64,000 bases of DNA, taken from positions 310,001 through 374,000 of the forward strand of contig NZ_CP089975.1 in assembly GCF_029581575.1 (NCBI RefSeq), in the 5' to 3' direction. Below are positions 20,768-30,321 of this stretch, piece by piece; the first letter of the stretch is position 1, and each line of letters starts with the position of its first letter. The position numbers were made by a program, and so were the translations under genes. Source of the DNA: Moraxella nasibovis. Lineage in GTDB: Bacteria > Pseudomonadota > Gammaproteobacteria > Pseudomonadales > Moraxellaceae. The notes under the pieces were generated by a model that did no database searches, had not been told where the DNA came from, and worked only from the letters and a program-made list of their open reading frames with translations.

Positions 20768-21607
20768 TTACCAGCCTTTCACAACGCCGTCTTTGAATTG
20801 TTTTTTCGCTTCGGCTTCTACTTCGTCAGTCTGATAGGCTTTGACGAAGTTTTGGATGGCTTCTGAGTCTTTATTGTCGCTGCGAGCCACGATGATGTTT
20901 ACATAAGGTGACTCTTTGGATTCAACAAACACGCCATCTTGTGCAGTCAGACCTGCTTGACCTGCGTAGTTGTTGTTTACCACTGCCAGATCCACATCAT
21001 CCAGCGCACGAGCCGCCACAGAAGTATCCACTTCTTTGATGACTAGATTTTTTGGGTTTTCCACGATGTCTAGTGAAGTTGAAAGTAGATTTTTGTTGTC
21101 TTTTAGCTTGATCAGACCTTGATTTTCAAGCAAAATCAATGCACGAGCCAAGTTTGATGGATCGTTTGGCACGGCGATGGTTGCGCCGTCTTTTAGCTCG
21201 TCAAGTGACTTGATTTTCTTTGAGTAGCCAGCCAATGGATAGACGAAAGTGTTGCCCACGACGACCAGATTGTCCAGACCTTTTTTGGCGCTGTCTTCAT
21301 CTAGGTAAGGCTTGTGCTGCATGGCATTAGCGTCTAGGTCGCCCTTAGAGACCGCTTCGTTTGGCAAGGCGTAGTCGTTGAATTCGACATACTCTACCGT
21401 CAAGCCATATTTTTCTTTGGCAACTTGGGCTGCCACTTCTGCCACAGCGTGCTCAGGACCGCTCATCACGCCTACTTTGATGGTTTGGGCGATCTTGTCG
21501 GTGTCAGCAGGGGCGGCGGTTTGCTCGGTTTTTTTGTCTGCGCCACAGCCAGCCAAAGCGATGCTAGATGCTAGGACGCACAGACCAAAAAATTTATTCA
21601 GTTTCAT
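20768..21607 (-). CDS. metQ: Methionine ABC transporter substrate-binding lipoprotein
   Basis: Binds methionine in the periplasm for MetNI. Lipoprotein signal with LAGCGADK (cysteine near residue 21), then VGVMSGPEHAVAEVAAQVAK, VEYVEFNDYALPNEAVSKGDLDANA-type sequence and QHKPYLDE, characteristic of the NlpA/MetQ family. 279 aa from ATG 21607; a frame from 21628 would add seven residues before a normal signal peptide. It is 184 bp away from metI and seems to have its own promoter-operator, so it may be expressed at a higher level than metNI. Confidence 0.93.
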   Translation of the reverse strand: MKLNKFFGLCVLASSIALAGCGADKKTEQTAAPADTDKIAQTIKVGVMSGPEHAVAEVAAQVAKEKYGLTVEYVEFNDYALPNEAVSKGDLDANAMQHKPYLDEDSAKKGLDNLVVVGNTFVYPLAGYSKKIKSLDELKDGATIAVPNDPSNLARALILLENQGLIKLKDNKNLLSTSLDIVENPKNLVIKEVDTSVAARALDDVDLAVVNNNYAGQAGLTAQDGVFVESKESPYVNIIVARSDNKDSEAIQNFVKAYQTDEVEAEAKKQFKDGVVKGW

Positions 21608-21669
21608 AACAAATGCTCTTTTAATCAAACCAAAATGGCGGGTTAATTGACAAAAAATTAACCAGTAAA

Positions 21670-21702
21670 TACAAAATGTTGCAAGATAGTAACATTTTTG
21701 TA
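21670..21702 (-). promoter_or_regulatory. Palindrome overlapping an extended -10 promoter of metQ
   Basis: Arms TACAAAATGTT and AACATTTTTGTA (one bulged base) flank 10 nt. On the minus strand TG-T-TACTAT (-10 at 21686-21691) lies in the middle, so a protein bound here would cover the -10 and start point. It could also fold as an RNA hairpin, but it is AT-rich and has no T-tract. Confidence 0.5.
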
Positions 21703-21791
21703 TATTAAACCATAAAGCCTTGTTGAATTCAATATCTTAAAGGCGTGATTTTGTGAAATTATATATGCCAAATAGGAATATTAAATCATGC

Positions 21792-22481
21792 TTAGCGATG
21801 ATCGGCTCGTGCAGCAAGGATGTCGCCAACCTTTTGGCAAATCATCACAATCGCCACGATGATGATGGTGGCGATCCATTTTACATAGACCATGCCACGA
21901 TGTTCGCCATAGCTGATGGCAAGATTGCCCAGACCGCCGCCACCGACCACGCCTGCCATCGCCGAATAACCAATGAGCGTGACCAGCGTCAAAGTGATGG
22001 CGTTGATGATCATCGGCAAGCTTTCTGGGAAATAGTATTTGCTGACGACTTGCCAGTTGGTCGCCCCCATGGACTGAGCCGCTTCGGTGAGTCCTGCTGG
22101 GATTTCCATCAAGGCGTTGGCGGTCAGGCGCGCCACAAAAGGAATGGCGGCAGCGCTTAGGGGTACGATGGCGGCTGTCGTGCCAAGTGTCGTCCCCACC
22201 AAAATGCGAGTAACGGGCATTAAGACGATGAGCAAGATGATAAAAGGCACGGAGCGACCGATGTTGATGATGGCATCAAGGATTTTAAATAAGGTAGTGT
22301 TTTCTAAGATTCGCCCCTTGCCTGTCAAAAACGCCACAAAGCCAAACGGCACGCCCACCAATACGGCAATGGCAGTGGCTGCCAGCCCCATATAGATGGT
22401 CTCGTAGGTGGATTGAGCGACCATTTGCCACATTTTTGGGTGTAGCTCGGTCATAAAGTCGGTATAAATTTTATCCCACAT
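21792..22481 (-). CDS. metI: Methionine ABC transporter permease
   Basis: Inner-membrane channel of the MetNIQ importer. Five membrane helices and the binding-protein-dependent permease signature region with [24 protein letters not shown], where the EAA loop contacts MetN. Family hallmarks [20 protein letters not shown] and [19 protein letters not shown] are present. 229 aa, close to E. coli MetI (217). Its start overlaps the end of metN by 11 bp. Confidence 0.95.
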   Translation of the reverse strand: MWDKIYTDFMTELHPKMWQMVAQSTYETIYMGLAATAIAVLVGVPFGFVAFLTGKGRILENTTLFKILDAIINIGRSVPFIILLIVLMPVTRILVGTTLGTTAAIVPLSAAAIPFVARLTANALMEIPAGLTEAAQSMGATNWQVVSKYYFPESLPMIINAITLTLVTLIGYSAMAGVVGGGGLGNLAISYGEHRGMVYVKWIATIIIVAIVMICQKVGDILAARADHR

Positions 22482-23532
22482 GGCCCAAAACCTCCAAAGT
22501 TACGCCGTGATTTGCCAAAAATTCGTTCGCCTGCATGATGGCGGTGCGATCGCCCATCACTTCGGCGATGGTAAAGCCAAATTTGACACCGCCCACATAG
22601 TCCATTTGTGAAGTTAGAATGCTAAACTCCACGCCAAACTGTTTGCTTGCTTGTGAAAACAGCGGCAAATCCACCGAATTGCCCGTAAATTCGTATTTGA
22701 CCACGGGATAGGCGTGTGCGTGCGTGGCACTTGGGGTTAATTTTGCCAAAAATTCATCAGGCAGACCGATGTCAAAGGTGGAATTGATGAAGGCTTTTGC
22801 CATGTTGGTCTGCGGATTGGCAAAAATGTCGCTCACGATGCCTTGCTCAATCAGTACCCCCTTGTCAATGACTGCCACCTTATCGCAGATGCGTTTGACC
22901 ACATCCATCTCGTGCGTGATGAGCAAAATGGTGATGCCAAGTGTTTTGTTGATTTGTTTTAATAATGCCAAAATCGCCTGCGTCGTGGCAGGGTCTAGGG
23001 CGGAAGTGGCTTCATCGCACAGCAAGACTTTGGGGTCTGATGCCAAAGCTCGGGCGATGGCGACTCGCTGTTTTTGACCGCCAGACAAATTGGCAGGATA
23101 GACATCGTGCTTGTCGTCTAGCCCCACAAGATGGGTCAGCTCGCTCACTTTTTGTTTGATGACGGCTTTTGGCGTGCCTGACAATTCAAGCGGTAGGGCG
23201 ATGTTATCAAACACTGTGCGAGAATGTAGCAAATTAAAATGCTGAAAAATCATGCCAATGGCTCGGCGAGCTTTAATCAGCTCGTTTTGAGATAGGCTGG
23301 TCAATTCTAGCCCATCAACCGTCACCGTGCCTGTGGTGGGTCGCTCTAATAAATTCACGCAGCGAATGAGCGTGGATTTGCCTGCGCCTGATGAGCCAAT
23401 GATACCAAAAATCTCGCCTTGATTGACGGTAAGGTCAGTTGGTTCAACAGCAGTAAAAGCGACAGTTTTGCCGTCTTTTTGAGTGTGAAATACTTTGCTG
23501 ACTTGGTGCAGCTGTATCATGGGTGTTGTCAT
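22471..23532 (-). CDS. metN: Methionine ABC transporter ATP-binding protein
   Basis: ATPase of the methionine importer. Walker [11 protein letters not shown]-loop MIFQHFNLL, signature LSGGQKQR, Walker [12 protein letters not shown], then the C-terminal NIL (ACT-like) domain that binds methionine and gives trans-inhibition; this domain occupies about the last 85 residues. I start at ATG 23532 ([13 protein letters not shown]); the frame continues upstream to 23646 through the terminator and is not coding there. The promoter lies only about 30 nt upstream. Confidence 0.95.
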   Translation of the reverse strand: MTTPMIQLHQVSKVFHTQKDGKTVAFTAVEPTDLTVNQGEIFGIIGSSGAGKSTLIRCVNLLERPTTGTVTVDGLELTSLSQNELIKARRAIGMIFQHFNLLHSRTVFDNIALPLELSGTPKAVIKQKVSELTHLVGLDDKHDVYPANLSGGQKQRVAIARALASDPKVLLCDEATSALDPATTQAILALLKQINKTLGITILLITHEMDVVKRICDKVAVIDKGVLIEQGIVSDIFANPQTNMAKAFINSTFDIGLPDEFLAKLTPSATHAHAYPVVKYEFTGNSVDLPLFSQASKQFGVEFSILTSQMDYVGGVKFGFTIAEVMGDRTAIMQANEFLANHGVTLEVLGHVG

Positions 23533-23546
23533 GGTTATAAAAATAA

Positions 23547-23583
23547 AAAAACTGTGCAAACCGCATAGTATAGCACAGTTTTT
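23547..23583 (-). terminator. Hairpin that ends the dehydrogenase transcript and encloses the metN promoter
   Basis: AAAAACTGTGC / GCACAGTTTTT, a perfect 11-bp inverted repeat around a 15-nt loop, with T-runs on either side. On the minus strand the loop contains TG-C-TATACT (-10 at 23567-23572), an extended -10 for metN with a predicted start near 23560. Confidence 0.7.
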
Positions 23584-23614
23584 GGGTGGATAATTTTTAA
23601 ATCTCAAACGCCAA

Positions 23615-24565
23615 TCAATCCGCTTGATAATTCTGAACAAACGCACTTACCTGCGAGCATAAGATTTGCCATAGGCGTGCTTGGGCGTGCAGACTGCCCC
23701 AAGCGTTGTGCGGGGTAAAAAACACGCGTGGATGGTCTTTTAATGTCAATAATGGGTCGTCATCGGCAAACGGCTCAGCTTCAAACACATCTGAACCATA
23801 GCCCAAAAGTCGCCCATCTAAAATACCACGCACCACCGCAGAGCCATCAACCACACCGCCACGAGCGACATTGATGATGGTAGGTTTTTTTTGCATTTGA
23901 CTGATGGTTTCATCGTTGATTAGGTGAGCGGTGTCATCAGTCAAAGGACAATGTAGGCTGATGACATCAGAGCGTGCCAGCACTTCATCAAAGGCGGTGT
24001 AGCTGTCATCTCGTGGGGCTTTGCCACGATGCTCAGCATACAGCACGGTCGTGCCAAAGGCTTGTGCAATGCGACCGACACTGCGACCAATATTGCCTGT
24101 GCCGATGATGCCTAGGGTCTTGCCTGACAAATCAAAAATTGGCTCACCAACCAAACAAAAACGCCCATCATCTTGCCAAGTGCCATCGGTCGCCTGACGA
24201 TGATAAAAAAGACCTGCTCGCATGACATTGAGCATGAGCATAAAAGTATGTTCTGGGACGCTGACGGTAGAATAGCCTGCGACATTTTGCCATGCCACGC
24301 CGTGCGTTTGGCAGGCATTGGTGTCGATGTTGTTGATGCCCGTGGCAGTTACATGAATCAGTTTTAATTTAGGTAAATGTGCGATGACATCGGCGGTCAG
24401 CTCGACTTTGTTGGTGATGATGATGTCAGCATCCTGACAACGCTCGATGATGATGTCGGTGTCGTTTGGCGTGCTGTCGTATTTGGTGTAATCAGTGATG
24501 ATGTCAGGCAAGGATAAGTCGGTTTGGGCAGAAAAAGTACTGGTGTCTAAAAATACGGCTTTCAT
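23615..24565 (-). CDS. D-2-hydroxyacid dehydrogenase, HprA/glycerate dehydrogenase-like
   Basis: NAD(P)-dependent reductase of 2-keto acids. Rossmann motif [20 protein letters not shown], substrate-binding arginine in [14 protein letters not shown], glutamate in DVFEAEPF and the catalytic histidine in FTPHNAWGS. Length 316 aa. ATG 24565 gives the family N-terminus [10 protein letters not shown]; the open frame to 24655 is upstream sequence. The substrate (hydroxypyruvate, glyoxylate or other) cannot be decided from sequence. Monocistronic, ended by the hairpin in front of metN. Confidence 0.88.
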   Translation of the reverse strand: MKAVFLDTSTFSAQTDLSLPDIITDYTKYDSTPNDTDIIIERCQDADIIITNKVELTADVIAHLPKLKLIHVTATGINNIDTNACQTHGVAWQNVAGYSTVSVPEHTFMLMLNVMRAGLFYHRQATDGTWQDDGRFCLVGEPIFDLSGKTLGIIGTGNIGRSVGRIAQAFGTTVLYAEHRGKAPRDDSYTAFDEVLARSDVISLHCPLTDDTAHLINDETISQMQKKPTIINVARGGVVDGSAVVRGILDGRLLGYGSDVFEAEPFADDDPLLTLKDHPRVFFTPHNAWGSLHAQARLWQILCSQVSAFVQNYQAD

Positions 24566-24779
24566 AAGGCAATCCTGAAATAAATTTGGCAAATTAAATA
24601 ACAAATGATTTGGCAATATACCACATTTATGAATAAATGTTTGTATTTTTGTCATTGAGTGTATTAGGGCGGTGTAAAAATGCGAAAACTGATGATAAAT
24701 TTTGCTTTTTTTAGTAAAATAAGGGGTTTTGAATAATAAATCATGACAACATCTGTTGTAGATAAATGAAGAGTATTTT

Positions 24780-27641
24780 ATGAGTCAATTTGCCATTGGT
24801 CAGCGTTATCTGTCAGATTCTGAAAGCAATCTTGGGCTTGGGGTGGTCATCGATGTTGATGAGCGCTGTGTGTCGGTGCTGTTTCCGCAGTCTGAGGAGA
24901 CTCGTGTGTATGCCAAAGCGTCTGCACTGCTGTCTCGTGTGGTGTTCTTTGAGGGCGATACGGTGACAGACCAAGAGGGCAATCAGCACATCGTGGCTCG
25001 CTGTGAAGATGTTGCTGGCGTCATGCGTTATCATTTGACTTGTGGTAAATCGCTCATGGAGACTCGTTTGGCAGCGAACATCACGCTTGCCAAGCCACTT
25101 GAACGCCTATTGGCAGGTCGCATTGAGAATAATGAATGGTACGACTTACGCCAAGATGCCCTAAAACTACAAGCCATGCTGTCTCGCCATCCTTTGCGAG
25201 GCTTGATGGGGGCGAGGGTGGATGTCATTCGCCATCAGCTGTACATCGCTCATGAGGTCGGTAAGCGTCTGTCTCCCCGTGTGCTGTTGGCGGACGAAGT
25301 GGGGCTGGGTAAGACCATCGAGGCAGGACTCATCATTCATCAGCAAATCATCACGGGTAAGGCAAATCGGGTACTGATTTTGGTGCCAGATAGCCTTCAA
25401 TATCAATGGATGATTGAGCTAAAACGCCGTTTTAATTTGGATTTTTCTATTTTTGATTTGGTGCGAACGGCGTCCATCAAAGAACACAACCCTGACCAAA
25501 ATGTCTTTGCCACCGAGCAGTACATCATTGCAGGCATTGATTTATTATTAGACCATCATGATTTGTATGAGCAGGCATTCGCTGCTGGGTTTGATTTATT
25601 GGTTGTTGATGAAGCACATCATTTGCAATGGGATACTGAGCAAGGCGGTAATGACAAATACGACCTTGTGGCGGACTTTGCGGCGCATACCGCAGGCGTG
25701 CTACTTTTGACCGCCACGCCAGAACAGCTTGGCGTGGAGAGTCATTTTGCCAGATTAAGATTGCTTGATCCGCATCGTTTTGATGATTTGGACGATTTTA
25801 TTGCCAGTCAAGAGGCGTTCGGCGATGTGGCGATGGTGGCGACATTGCTGATTGAGGGTAAGGCGTTATCTGATAAGCAAATCACGGCAGTGGCAGGGCT
25901 ACTTGGCTTTGGTGTGGAGCAGGTGGCAGACATTAACGACAACGACAAACTGCGTACGCACATCATCAACGAGCTGCTTGACCGTCATGGTACAGGGCGT
26001 GTGCTGTTTCGTAATACTCGTGATAGCGTGCAGGGTTTTTATGGGCGTACCAGCATTCCATATCCACTGCCGTTACCGACCGCCTGGCAAGGCACGCACT
26101 ATACCAATGGTAAATTGCGTGAACAGCTGTGGGGTGAGGAAAATTATCCAGATGGTTCGTGGCTAGAATCTGATCCGCGTGTGAATTGGCTGATTAACCT
26201 TTTAAAAGAGCCACTGCGTCATAAAAAAGTTTTGCTCATTGCCAGAAGTGGGGCGACTGCCGAGAGTCTTGAAGCAGTGCTAAGACTGCACGCGGGCATT
26301 CGCACGGCAATCTTTACCGAGCAGATGAGTCTGCTTGAGCGAGATCAGGCGGCGGCGTATTTTGCTGATGTGAATGGAGCGCGGATTTTGCTGTGCAGTG
26401 AGATTGGCTCAGAGGGGCGTAATTTTCAGTTTGCACAGGATTTGGTGTTGTTTGATTTGCCTGCCAACCCAGACACCCTAGAACAGCGTATTGGTCGTCT
26501 TGATCGTATTGGACAGATTGCTAAGATCAATTTGCATGTGCCGTTTGTGGTGGGGACAGCCCAAGAACGCCTGTATAACTGGTATGATGGGGCGCTTAAT
26601 ATTTTTAACCAAATCAGTCCAACCGCCCAATCTGTCCAAGAGCATTTCATTGCTGAGCTAAAACCTTTGCTTGAAGGTGAAGATAGCGAAGACAATCGTG
26701 AGGCATTGGCTCATCTGATTGCCCAAGGATCAATGCTAAGAGCGGAGCTAGAAGCAGAGCTGCAAGCGGGGCGAGACAGATTGCTTGAGTATAATTCTTG
26801 TCGTCCAAATGTGGCAGGTCGCATTGCTCAGGCGATGATGGAGCTGGACAATGACAAGCTGCTGCCGATGTTCTTGGATCGCTATTTTGAGGCGGTGAAT
26901 ATTGATTATAGCATTCAGCGTGATAATTCGTGGATCGTTCATCCGATTGATGCCCAAGAGGTAGATATTGAGGGGATTGAGTCCCTGCCGTTTGGTGAAG
27001 ATGGCATGACTTTGACTTTTGATCGTAAGCAGGCATTGGCTCGTGAAGACATGGATTATATGACTTATGAGCATCCGCTGATTACCAGCATTCTTGAGAT
27101 GGTAACATCAGGGGCGTTTGGTAATACGCAGGTCGCCATGCTCAAATCTGCCGCCATGCCACAAGGTATGCTACTGGTTGAAAATCATTTTCGCATTGAG
27201 GCGATTGCCCCAAAACATTTCAACCTGACCGCTTATTTGCCACAGCAGGTGCTACGAGTATTTTTGACCGAGCGAGGCGATGATTTGAGCAAAGTTGCCA
27301 CCAGCGAAAAAATCCTACCGCTCATTGAACGCCTTGACAAATCACGAGCCAGACAAGTCATCAAAGCTCGTGCGTCTGTGATTGAGACGCAGGCGAGCCG
27401 TGCCAAAGAGCTGGCTTATGATCAGCTGGCTCAAATCAGCCGTGATGCCACCGCCCAGTACAGTGAGTATTTAAATAAGGAAATCAGCCGTCTAAAACGC
27501 CTACAGGCCATCAACCCAAATGTGCGAGATGGCGAAATCATTGAGCTTGAAAAAATGCTCGCTCAGGGCGTGGAGGCGTTGGCGAATTTATCGCTGGTAC
27601 CTGACAGCATTCGTGTGCTGGTGTGTGTTAAGCCGTCTTGA
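24780..27641 (+). CDS. rapA: RNA polymerase-associated SWI2/SNF2 ATPase RapA
   Basis: Recycles stalled or post-termination RNA polymerase. 953 residues against 968 in E. coli. An N-terminal Tudor-like region (IGQRYLSDSESNLGLGVVIDVD) is followed by helicase lobe 1 with Walker A ADEVGLGKT near residue 172 and DEAH near 276, then lobe 2 with CSEIGSEGRNFQFAQ and LDRIGQ, and the RapA-specific C-terminal domain. Start ATG has a poor ribosome binding site (GAAGAG). First gene of a plus-strand run with the next two genes. Confidence 0.96.
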   Translation: MSQFAIGQRYLSDSESNLGLGVVIDVDERCVSVLFPQSEETRVYAKASALLSRVVFFEGDTVTDQEGNQHIVARCEDVAGVMRYHLTCGKSLMETRLAANITLAKPLERLLAGRIENNEWYDLRQDALKLQAMLSRHPLRGLMGARVDVIRHQLYIAHEVGKRLSPRVLLADEVGLGKTIEAGLIIHQQIITGKANRVLILVPDSLQYQWMIELKRRFNLDFSIFDLVRTASIKEHNPDQNVFATEQYIIAGIDLLLDHHDLYEQAFAAGFDLLVVDEAHHLQWDTEQGGNDKYDLVADFAAHTAGVLLLTATPEQLGVESHFARLRLLDPHRFDDLDDFIASQEAFGDVAMVATLLIEGKALSDKQITAVAGLLGFGVEQVADINDNDKLRTHIINELLDRHGTGRVLFRNTRDSVQGFYGRTSIPYPLPLPTAWQGTHYTNGKLREQLWGEENYPDGSWLESDPRVNWLINLLKEPLRHKKVLLIARSGATAESLEAVLRLHAGIRTAIFTEQMSLLERDQAAAYFADVNGARILLCSEIGSEGRNFQFAQDLVLFDLPANPDTLEQRIGRLDRIGQIAKINLHVPFVVGTAQERLYNWYDGALNIFNQISPTAQSVQEHFIAELKPLLEGEDSEDNREALAHLIAQGSMLRAELEAELQAGRDRLLEYNSCRPNVAGRIAQAMMELDNDKLLPMFLDRYFEAVNIDYSIQRDNSWIVHPIDAQEVDIEGIESLPFGEDGMTLTFDRKQALAREDMDYMTYEHPLITSILEMVTSGAFGNTQVAMLKSAAMPQGMLLVENHFRIEAIAPKHFNLTAYLPQQVLRVFLTERGDDLSKVATSEKILPLIERLDKSRARQVIKARASVIETQASRAKELAYDQLAQISRDATAQYSEYLNKEISRLKRLQAINPNVRDGEIIELEKMLAQGVEALANLSLVPDSIRVLVCVKPS

Positions 27642-27692
27642 TGGTGGGTTGATTTTGCCGTTTTATTTTAACATGATCAAAAGGAAGTTGCC

Positions 27693-28082
27693 GTGCCACA
27701 TTTGATTTTAGAAGTCAGCCAAGGTGTACAAATTGACGAAAACGAGCTGTTGTCTGCCGCTAATCATGCTTTGTTTGCCACAGGGCAATTTAAAGAGGCT
27801 AAAGACATCAAAAGTCGCATTCATCGCACCCATGCCAGCTTGATTGGGCTTGGGGCGGACGATGGCGAGTTGTTCGTGTCGGCACGATTGCTCATCATGG
27901 CGGGGCGAGATGATGCGACCAAGCATGCTTTGGTTGAGACGGTGTTAAGTAGCTTGCAAGCCGTCATCGGTCAAGCTCACACTAATGTGCAGTATGCGGT
28001 GGATTTGCAAGAATTGTCGCCTTATTATCATTTAAACGAAAATGCCTGCCGATTGGCGTTAAAATTTACAAGGAACTGTTAA
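27693..28082 (+). CDS. 5-carboxymethyl-2-hydroxymuconate isomerase (CHMI) family tautomerase
   Basis: A 129-residue member of the CHMI branch of the tautomerase superfamily. The protein begins MPHLILEVSQGV; after removal of the methionine, Pro1 is the catalytic base of this fold. GTG start with AAGGAAG upstream; no ATG fits. The E. coli homologue HpcD works in homoprotocatechuate breakdown, but no other gene of that pathway is nearby, so the substrate here is open. It lies 9 bp before comM and is probably co-transcribed with it. Confidence 0.8.
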   Translation: MPHLILEVSQGVQIDENELLSAANHALFATGQFKEAKDIKSRIHRTHASLIGLGADDGELFVSARLLIMAGRDDATKHALVETVLSSLQAVIGQAHTNVQYAVDLQELSPYYHLNENACRLALKFTRNC

Positions 28083-28091
28083 GGAATTGTC

Positions 28092-29600
28092 ATGTCGTTT
28101 GCTCAGGTTTTGACTCGCTCGGTGGTGGGGCTACACGCTCCAGCCGTAACGGTGGAGGTGCATTTGTCGCAAGGCATGCCTGCTTTGACCATCGTGGGGC
28201 TGGCAGAGGCGGCGGTGCGAGAGAGTAAAGACCGTGTGCGTTCAGCACTCATTAACAGCGATTTTGACTTCCCAAGTCGTAGGCTTACCATCAATCTTGC
28301 CCCAGCGGATTTGCCCAAAGATGGCTCCCGCCTTGATTTGCCGATTGCAATGGGTATTTTGGCGGCGAGTGGTCAAGTAGATGAGCGTGTGCTTGATGGC
28401 TTTGAGTTTGTGGGCGAGCTTGCCCTAAATGGTGAACTTCGTCCCATCTCTGGGGCGTTGTCCGTGGCGTTGGCGATGAAAAATGCCCCACAAAAGCGAA
28501 CGCTGATTGTACCAAAAGCCAATGCGGACGAGGCGGCAAGGGTTGTAGGCGTTACCGTGCTTGGGGCAGATGATTTGCAGGCAGTATGTCGCCATTTAGA
28601 TGTGGTGAGTGGCATCAGCCAAAATCAAGCCGATTTGCTCACGCCTACCGTGAGTGCCACCGCCCAAGCAGAAGTGGCGTATCCTTTGGATTTGTCTGAC
28701 ATTAAAGGGCAACACCACGCTCGCCGTGCCTTAGAGATTGCGGCGGCAGGCGGGCATTCGCTGCTGTTTAAAGGTCCACCGGGTTCTGGTAAGACACTCA
28801 TGTCGTCTCGTTTGCCGAGTATTTTGCCGTCTTTGAGCGATGAAGAGGCATTAGAAGTGGCAAGCGTCTATTCGGTGGCAGGTGTGGCGTGTGATTATGG
28901 CGTGAGACCATTTCGTCAGGTGCATCATACGGTGTCTGGCGTGGCGTTGGTGGGTGGCGGTTCTCGCCCAAAACCGGGGGAGATTTCGCTAGCACATAAA
29001 GGCGTGCTGTTTTTGGACGAATTGCCAGAATTTGACAAAAAAGTCCTTGAAGTGCTCAGACAGCCCATTGAATCCAAAGAAATCGTCATCAGCCGTGCGA
29101 GCAGCCAAGTGGCATTTCCTGCTGATTTTCAGCTCATCGCCGCCATGAATCCGTGTCCGTGTGGCTACCATGGCGATGGTACGAATCGTTGCCATTGTAA
29201 GAGCGATCAGGTTCGCCGTTATCAAGACCGCATTTCAGGGCCGCTGATGGATCGCATTGACTTGCACATTCATGTGCCTGCACTGCCCTTGGATGATCTA
29301 CAAAATGCCCCACAAGGCGAGTCGTCTGCTCTCGTGCGTATTCGTGTGGCAAACGCTCGTCAGCTTGCCCTAGCTCGTCAAGGCAAAGCCAATAATGAGC
29401 TGACGCCCAGCGAAATTGACCAATTCATCAAACTTGGCGATAACGAAAAAAATCTCATCAAGACCGCCCAAGCTCGCCTAAATCTATCAGCTCGTAGTTA
29501 TCATCGCATTTTAAAAGTCGCTCGTACGATTGCAGATTTGGCAGGTGCGGACGAAGTTGGTACGGCTCATGTGGCAGAGGCGTTAAGTTATCGTGGCTGA
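28092..29600 (+). CDS. comM: Mg-chelatase-like AAA+ ATPase ComM (YifB family)
   Basis: Hexameric branch-migration helicase that extends recombination tracts during natural transformation in Haemophilus, Vibrio and Acinetobacter. The N-terminal ChlI-like domain (residues 1-180, AVTVEVHLSQGMPALTIVGL) is followed by the AAA+ core with Walker A KGPPGSGKT near residue 228, Walker B VLFLDELPEF, and the zinc-like cysteine motif NPCPCGYHGD, then the Mg-chelatase C-terminal domain. 502 aa, normal. Its presence agrees with the natural competence known in Moraxella. Confidence 0.95.
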   Translation: MSFAQVLTRSVVGLHAPAVTVEVHLSQGMPALTIVGLAEAAVRESKDRVRSALINSDFDFPSRRLTINLAPADLPKDGSRLDLPIAMGILAASGQVDERVLDGFEFVGELALNGELRPISGALSVALAMKNAPQKRTLIVPKANADEAARVVGVTVLGADDLQAVCRHLDVVSGISQNQADLLTPTVSATAQAEVAYPLDLSDIKGQHHARRALEIAAAGGHSLLFKGPPGSGKTLMSSRLPSILPSLSDEEALEVASVYSVAGVACDYGVRPFRQVHHTVSGVALVGGGSRPKPGEISLAHKGVLFLDELPEFDKKVLEVLRQPIESKEIVISRASSQVAFPADFQLIAAMNPCPCGYHGDGTNRCHCKSDQVRRYQDRISGPLMDRIDLHIHVPALPLDDLQNAPQGESSALVRIRVANARQLALARQGKANNELTPSEIDQFIKLGDNEKNLIKTAQARLNLSARSYHRILKVARTIADLAGADEVGTAHVAEALSYRG

Positions 29601-29662
29601 CGATGGGCGTTTTTATGATGTGGTTGAATTTATCATGACTTATGGGTCGTGTAGGAGATTTT

Positions 29663-30169
29663 ATGAAAAGTGTTAAATTGCTTACCTTTATCGGTGTATC
29701 CATTTTGTCTGTCGGCATTGCCCATGCCGCTGCCCAAGAATACATCAATGTCAAAAAGCACTGCGTCATCATCAAAAATGGCAAGGTCGTCAAACAGCAA
29801 GCTTGCACGGCGGATGGCTATGAACACGCTGCGGCTGGCTATGGCGGTGGTTTTGGTTGGGATTTTAAGCCCATCAAAGGCTATGGAGCGATTAGTGTGG
29901 AAGGTGGTGTTTCATTAAAAGAGGATAGCAGGGGCAATATTGTCACCGATCATGAGGGTAATAGCGTCATTGATAAAGAGTGGCTTGATTTAAATAACAA
30001 GCCTGCCATCAGTCGTTATCGCTTCCCTAAGACTTTTAAGGTATTTACCACAGCAGATGAACAAAAGTGGTACAACGGCACATTAAAAGACGCTAAGGGC
30101 AAAGAAATTGACCCTTATCAGTGCTATTATCACAAGAAAAACCCGCAATACGAATTTTGTCATCAATAG
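29663..30169 (+). CDS. Exported protein of unknown function
   Basis: I do not recognise a family. The 168 residues start with a clear signal peptide (KLLTFIGVSILSVGIAHA) and the mature part has four cysteines, two near the start (KKHCVIIKNG, QQACTADGY) and two near the end (YQCYYHKK, YEFCHQ), suggesting two disulfides or one conserved pair at each end. The middle is rich in glycine and charged residues. ATG 29663 has GTAGGAG upstream; an in-frame ATG at 29642 precedes that site. It follows comM by 62 bp without a visible terminator. Confidence 0.7.
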   Translation: MKSVKLLTFIGVSILSVGIAHAAAQEYINVKKHCVIIKNGKVVKQQACTADGYEHAAAGYGGGFGWDFKPIKGYGAISVEGGVSLKEDSRGNIVTDHEGNSVIDKEWLDLNNKPAISRYRFPKTFKVFTTADEQKWYNGTLKDAKGKEIDPYQCYYHKKNPQYEFCHQ

Positions 30170-30195
30170 TTCATGATAAAAAAACTCGCCTGAGT

Positions 30196-30282
30196 CTTAG
30201 GTTAGGTTGAGCTTGCGAAAACCCAACAGATTCAATAAGTTACATTACAAATGTTGGGTTTGGCTTTGCTCAACCCAACCTA
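30196..30282. repeat. Imperfect 32-bp inverted repeat (REP/MITE-like)
   Basis: Arms 30196-30227 and 30251-30282 match over most of 32 positions (core GGTTGAGC and AAACCCAACA) with a 23-nt centre. They occupy the spacer between two convergent genes and can form a long hairpin on either strand. Sequence of this style (GTAGGTTGGGTTGAGC) occurs as dispersed repeats in several proteobacteria; whether it is repeated in this genome cannot be seen from one window. Confidence 0.65.
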
Positions 30283-30321
30283 CAAAAGGTGTATTACCTT
30301 ATCAGTTTGATGGATGTCATC

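Noticed and set aside
21608-23532. SAM riboswitch or MetJ box at metNIQ
   Set aside because: The spacers are short; no S-box-like architecture or tandem AGACGTCT-type sites were seen.
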